Assembly: GCF_000368025.1 (NCBI RefSeq)
Contig: NZ_KB849211.1
Location: 591,934 to 655,933, forward strand
Origin: Acinetobacter parvus DSM 16617 = CIP 108168
GTDB taxonomy: Bacteria > Pseudomonadota > Gammaproteobacteria > Pseudomonadales > Moraxellaceae
Direction: 5' to 3'
Length of the DNA: 64,000 bases
Shown here: positions 61,147 through 64,000 of the stretch, piece after piece
Layout: each line of letters begins with the position of its first letter
How positions within the stretch are numbered: the first letter of the stretch is position 1
Made by a program: the position numbers and the translations under genes
The notes under the pieces: generated by a model
What the model was told of the DNA's origin: nothing
Database searches by the model: none
The model's input: only the letters and a program-made list of their open reading frames with translations

Positions 61147-62418
61147 TTAATCAATATAGCTTGCACCGCCCATATATGGACGTAAAACTTCTGGAATTTC
61201 GATTGAACCGTCAGCACGCTGGTAATTTTCCATCACTGCAAGCAAGGTACGACCCACCGCCAGACCTGAACCATTCAAGGTATGCACCAGTTCGATCTTC
61301 TTCTGGTCTACACGGTAGCGCGCTTTCATACGGCGTGCCTGAAAATCGCCCATGTTTGAGCAACTTGAGATTTCACGATAGGTATTTTGACTTGGCACCC
61401 AGACTTCCAGGTCATAGGTCTTGGTTGAACCGAAGCCCATGTCACCACCACAGAGCAAAATCTTGCGGTAAGGTAAACCCAATGCCTGCAAAATGCCTTC
61501 TGCATGTGCAGTCAGTTCTTCAAGCGCCTGCATTGAGTGCTCTGGTTTTACGATTTGCACCATTTCAACCTTGTCAAACTGATGCTGACGAATCAGGCCA
61601 CGAGTATCACGCCCGTAAGAACCTGCTTCACTACGGAAACATGGTGTATGTGCTGCGTATTTGAGTGGCAAACGATCCGCATCTATGATTTCGTCACGCA
61701 CAAAGTTGGTGACAGGCACTTCTGCGGTCGGGATCAGGTAATATTCTTTTTCACCCTGTAACTTGAATAAGTCTTCTTCAAATTTAGGTAGCTGACCTGT
61801 ACCACGTAAGCTATCTGCATTGACCAGATAAGGTACATACGCTTCGGTATAACCATTTTTGAGCGTATGCGTATCTAACATAAACTGCGTCAAAGCACGT
61901 TGTAGACGTGCCAAAGGACCTTTGAGTACGCTAAAACGTGAACCTGTTAATTTGGTTGCTGTTTCAAACTCAAGCCCACCCATCCACTCACCCAGATCGG
62001 TATGGTCCTTGATCTCAAAATCAAACTGGCGTGGTGTGCCCCACTTTAAGATTTCTAAATTATCACTCTCATCTTTCCCTTCAGGCACAGACTCATCTGG
62101 CAAGTTTGGAATCGCCAGTGATTTTTGCTCTAGTTCAGTTTGCAATTCAGCAAGCGCAACTTCAGCAGTTTTGATTTCATCACCAATGGCAGCCATACGC
62201 ACCATGATCTCAGATGCATCTCCACCCGATTTCTTAATTTGACCGACCTGTTTGGCACCCGCATTACGCTCTGCCTGTAAATTTTCAGCTTTGGACTGCA
62301 ATTCCTTACGGCGCGCTTCCAAATCCGCCCATTCCTGAACATCAAGCTGAATACCACGTTTTGCCAAAGCGGCATTGACCGCTTCAATATTATTTCTGAG
62401 TAATTTTGGGTCAATCAT
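61147..62418 (-). CDS. serS: Seryl-tRNA synthetase
   Basis: A 423-residue class II aminoacyl-tRNA synthetase. An N-terminal coiled-coil arm (about residues 25-105) binds the long variable arm of tRNA-Ser. Motif 2 spans FRSEAGSYGRDTRGLIRQHQ, followed by FDKVEMV, and motif 3 is TLNGSGLAVGRTLLAVMENY. ATG 62418 follows an in-frame TTG two codons earlier; no strong ribosome site separates them. It is upstream of cysG in the same orientation. Confidence 0.96.
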   Translation of the reverse strand: MIDPKLLRNNIEAVNAALAKRGIQLDVQEWADLEARRKELQSKAENLQAERNAGAKQVGQIKKSGGDASEIMVRMAAIGDEIKTAEVALAELQTELEQKSLAIPNLPDESVPEGKDESDNLEILKWGTPRQFDFEIKDHTDLGEWMGGLEFETATKLTGSRFSVLKGPLARLQRALTQFMLDTHTLKNGYTEAYVPYLVNADSLRGTGQLPKFEEDLFKLQGEKEYYLIPTAEVPVTNFVRDEIIDADRLPLKYAAHTPCFRSEAGSYGRDTRGLIRQHQFDKVEMVQIVKPEHSMQALEELTAHAEGILQALGLPYRKILLCGGDMGFGSTKTYDLEVWVPSQNTYREISSCSNMGDFQARRMKARYRVDQKKIELVHTLNGSGLAVGRTLLAVMENYQRADGSIEIPEVLRPYMGGASYID

Positions 62419-62535
62419 AATCAATCATGAATAGAGAAAAAACTGGCTATAGTGTAAGGCTTTAACCTAAAAAAATACAGTAATAGACAACAAAGACTCA
62501 GCATCCACACACGATATGTCGATGCTGAATACTGG

Positions 62536-63297
62536 CTAAACGGGCTCTTTCGGCAGACTTGGCAGATATTGCGGCTTAATAAACTGTTTGGCTGCATAAT
62601 ATGGCAGGGTCAACTCGCTCATCCCTTCGGCGTACGAAGCCAACTCATACAGCGGATAGACGAATACTATCTCATTGACACCATAATAATAGTTGTCACT
62701 CACCTGCAACTGCTCTTTCTTGATGTTATGGTCTTCCAGCCAATTCTGATTCGAGACATATAACTCATCGCGTAGTTTTTGGTTCATGTCAGGTTTAACC
62801 AATTCACTTACAGTAATGTGTTTTTTATTGGACAGGTCAAAATTGACAAATTCCTGATGCGACATGCCATGTGCCGCACCCGCAGGGTAACTATAGGTCT
62901 GAATGGCAAAAGTTGCTAAATTATAGTTTTGCCCTAAAAAACGTACATAAGTGCTACTTTCACTAAGCGAGGGTTCATCCGCTGGCACCTTGACTTTTTG
63001 GTCTGCAATGTTGGCAAAGGCATTCGGCTCGGCCTTTTTCATACGATTGATAAAATATTCATCAATCCATTTTTGCTTGGTCTCGACCGTTTGCAAGTCA
63101 TAACTGGTACATCCATCTTCCAGGCACAACTTTTGTTTAGGAAGCTTGACCGCCACAACTTTGGCCTGAATCAATGGAATATCGACTTTTTCAGCAGTAG
63201 CTGACGATTGTTCTTTTTTAGGTTGACAGCCAACCATTGCAATGACCGTAAGTATTGAAATGAGTGGAATCAATTGTAATCTTTTTACTATTTTCAT
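62536..63297 (-). CDS. DUF3298 / RsiV-like lipoprotein
   Basis: A 253-residue exported protein with a lipoprotein signal (LIPLISILTVIAMVGC, Cys at about 24). The mature part resembles DUF3298/RsiV-like domains: TYVRFLGQNYNLATFAIQTY, SYPAGAAHGMSHQEFVNFDL (the GAAHG loop) and the C-terminal PYYAAKQFIKPQYLPSLPK. Related domains bind lysozyme in anti-sigma factors, but no sigma gene is adjacent, so that role is not implied. It probably sits at the outer membrane. Confidence 0.75.
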   Translation of the reverse strand: MKIVKRLQLIPLISILTVIAMVGCQPKKEQSSATAEKVDIPLIQAKVVAVKLPKQKLCLEDGCTSYDLQTVETKQKWIDEYFINRMKKAEPNAFANIADQKVKVPADEPSLSESSTYVRFLGQNYNLATFAIQTYSYPAGAAHGMSHQEFVNFDLSNKKHITVSELVKPDMNQKLRDELYVSNQNWLEDHNIKKEQLQVSDNYYYGVNEIVFVYPLYELASYAEGMSELTLPYYAAKQFIKPQYLPSLPKEPV

Positions 63298-63387
63298 CGC
63301 CTTGCAAGTCTCCAGGATTTTTCTTCACTATACAAAGCCTTGCGCCTAGATGAAATTAAGAAATGTATCTATATCGCGCCCAGCAAA

Positions 63388-63415
63388 AAGCCGCAACAGA
63401 TGCGGCTTTGTTGAG
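63388..63415 (-). terminator. lolA terminator
   Basis: Minus strand: AAAGCCGCAT CTGTT GCGGCTTTTT, just past the lolA stop. Confidence 0.8.
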
Positions 63416-63425
63416 CATAAGTCCA

Positions 63426-64000
63426 TTATTGGTCAATAATATCTGTACCTTTTGGCGGTTCAAAGTGAAAGACCGATGCTGGAATCGCTGGATTCACTTT
63501 GATGTTGCTAAAACGCACATACGTGGTTTGGCCTAAAGAATCCTGCAAAATCATCAAGGTGGGTGCCTTATTTGCGCCAAAGCTAATGGTCAGGCTTTGG
63601 AATGCACCATCATCCTGTTTTGGGTACAAGGTATAGTACAGCTTGGTTCGGTCAGGCTGAGTCACACGGTAAGCATCCATAATCTGGTTGGTATTACCTG
63701 ACAATAATAGTGCAGGCGTATTGGCCACCTGATCATCCAGACTCTGTCGCACTGCCTGCTGTAAATCTGGATCATAAATCCACACCACCTTTCCTGTAGT
63801 CACAATGGTTTGTTTCGCTGGACTGGTGGTTTCCCAATAAAATTTTCCAGGACGCTCAACCTTCATCACACCCTTAAAGGTCTGGTTCATGTGCTGGGCA
63901 GTCAGGCCCTTTTTCTGTACTGTTTTATTATTGGTGGTCTTGGTGCTTTGTTCAAAATCTGCGGTCAGGCGTTGCAGACCAGCCAACTGCTGTACCAGAC
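63426..64000 (-). CDS. lolA: Outer-membrane lipoprotein carrier LolA, C-terminal part
   Basis: The C-terminal 190 codons of the periplasmic chaperone that carries lipoproteins from LolCDE to LolB. The frame is open to the window edge (…LVQQLAGLQRLTADFEQ), so the N-terminus and signal peptide lie beyond 64000. MKVERPGKFYWETTSPAKQT, WIYDPDLQQAVRQSLDD, TPALLLSGN and the final PASVFHFEPPKGTDIIDQ are typical LolA segments. Its terminator is at 63388-63415. Confidence 0.9.
   Translation of the reverse strand, partial: LVQQLAGLQRLTADFEQSTKTTNNKTVQKKGLTAQHMNQTFKGVMKVERPGKFYWETTSPAKQTIVTTGKVVWIYDPDLQQAVRQSLDDQVANTPALLLSGNTNQIMDAYRVTQPDRTKLYYTLYPKQDDGAFQSLTISFGANKAPTLMILQDSLGQTTYVRFSNIKVNPAIPASVFHFEPPKGTDIIDQ

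Noticed and set aside
60993..61664. 223-codon frame opposite serS and its upstream gap
   Set aside because: It overlaps the conserved serS frame almost entirely and shows no recognisable domain.
62498..62527. TCAGCATC / GATGCTGA inverted repeat between the RsiV-like gene and serS
   Set aside because: The arms are short, the loop is long and there is no T run, so I do not call it a terminator.
1..64000. CRISPR arrays, prophage genes and defence systems
   Set aside because: I looked for regularly spaced repeats, phage structural genes, restriction-modification and toxin-antitoxin pairs and found none I could support.

Overview
The window is a roughly 40% GC chromosomal segment of a gammaproteobacterium, almost certainly an Acinetobacter. 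The grounds are the protein sequences, the gene order gltA / sdhCDAB-sucAB-lpd-sucCD, the trpS-sucD neighbourhood, and AT-rich intergenic DNA. I cannot name the species from sequence alone.

Layout. (1) 1-3780 is accessory DNA. It holds the end of copA and all of copB (periplasmic copper resistance), then an IS256-family remnant broken by a one-base deletion and by a nested IS630-family element. After these comes a small AlpA-like gene split by a 96-bp MITE-like repeat. (2) 4042-10115 is core: groEL-groES under a sigma32-like promoter, a metallophosphoesterase, a lipid-kinase-like protein and pckG. (3) 10332-12820 is a small decayed integron: an inverted intI with an internal deletion, an attI-side junction, and four cassette ORFs (SRPBCC, lipoprotein, unknown, VOC/glyoxalase-like). 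One attC is full length, two are collapsed to about 24 bp, and one is not recognisable. (4) 12865-16941 is the glycerol module glpK-glpR-glpD. (5) 17207-28458 is housekeeping: lipoprotein, methyltransferase, folD, tRNA-Cys, two identical tRNA-Leu(UAA) copies flanking a phoD-type gene, a 3'-truncated pgaB-like gene, FKBP, YaeQ, a G3E GTPase, a zinc metallopeptidase and a DUF808 protein. (6) 28572-33179 has a 268-bp MITE-like element, trpS, a probable small RNA, a dodecin and a YqiJ/YqiK (flotillin-like) pair. (7) 33271-47337 is a TCA-cycle block: sucA-sucB-lpd-sucC-sucD and sdhCDAB on the minus strand, divergent from gltA. (8) 47393-64000 is housekeeping: trhO, DedA, tpm, a UPF0149 protein, rpoD, DUF493-lipB, an SCP2-like protein with an Fe-ADH, an APC permease, trmL, cysG, serS, a DUF3298/RsiV-like lipoprotein and the 3' part of lolA.

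How the genes work together. The TCA block encodes citrate synthase, the 2-oxoglutarate dehydrogenase complex with its own lipoamide dehydrogenase, succinyl-CoA synthetase and succinate dehydrogenase. lipB elsewhere in the window supplies the octanoyl/lipoyl cofactor that SucB needs. pckG draws oxaloacetate towards gluconeogenesis, and the glp genes feed glycerol into the triose-phosphate pool.

The most unusual material is the integron with collapsed attC sites, the MITE insertion whose empty site can be reconstructed to the base, the duplicated tRNA-Leu beside a truncated pgaB, and a compact RNA-like locus downstream of trpS with an exposed anti-Shine-Dalgarno tract. I found no CRISPR array, prophage or defence system.
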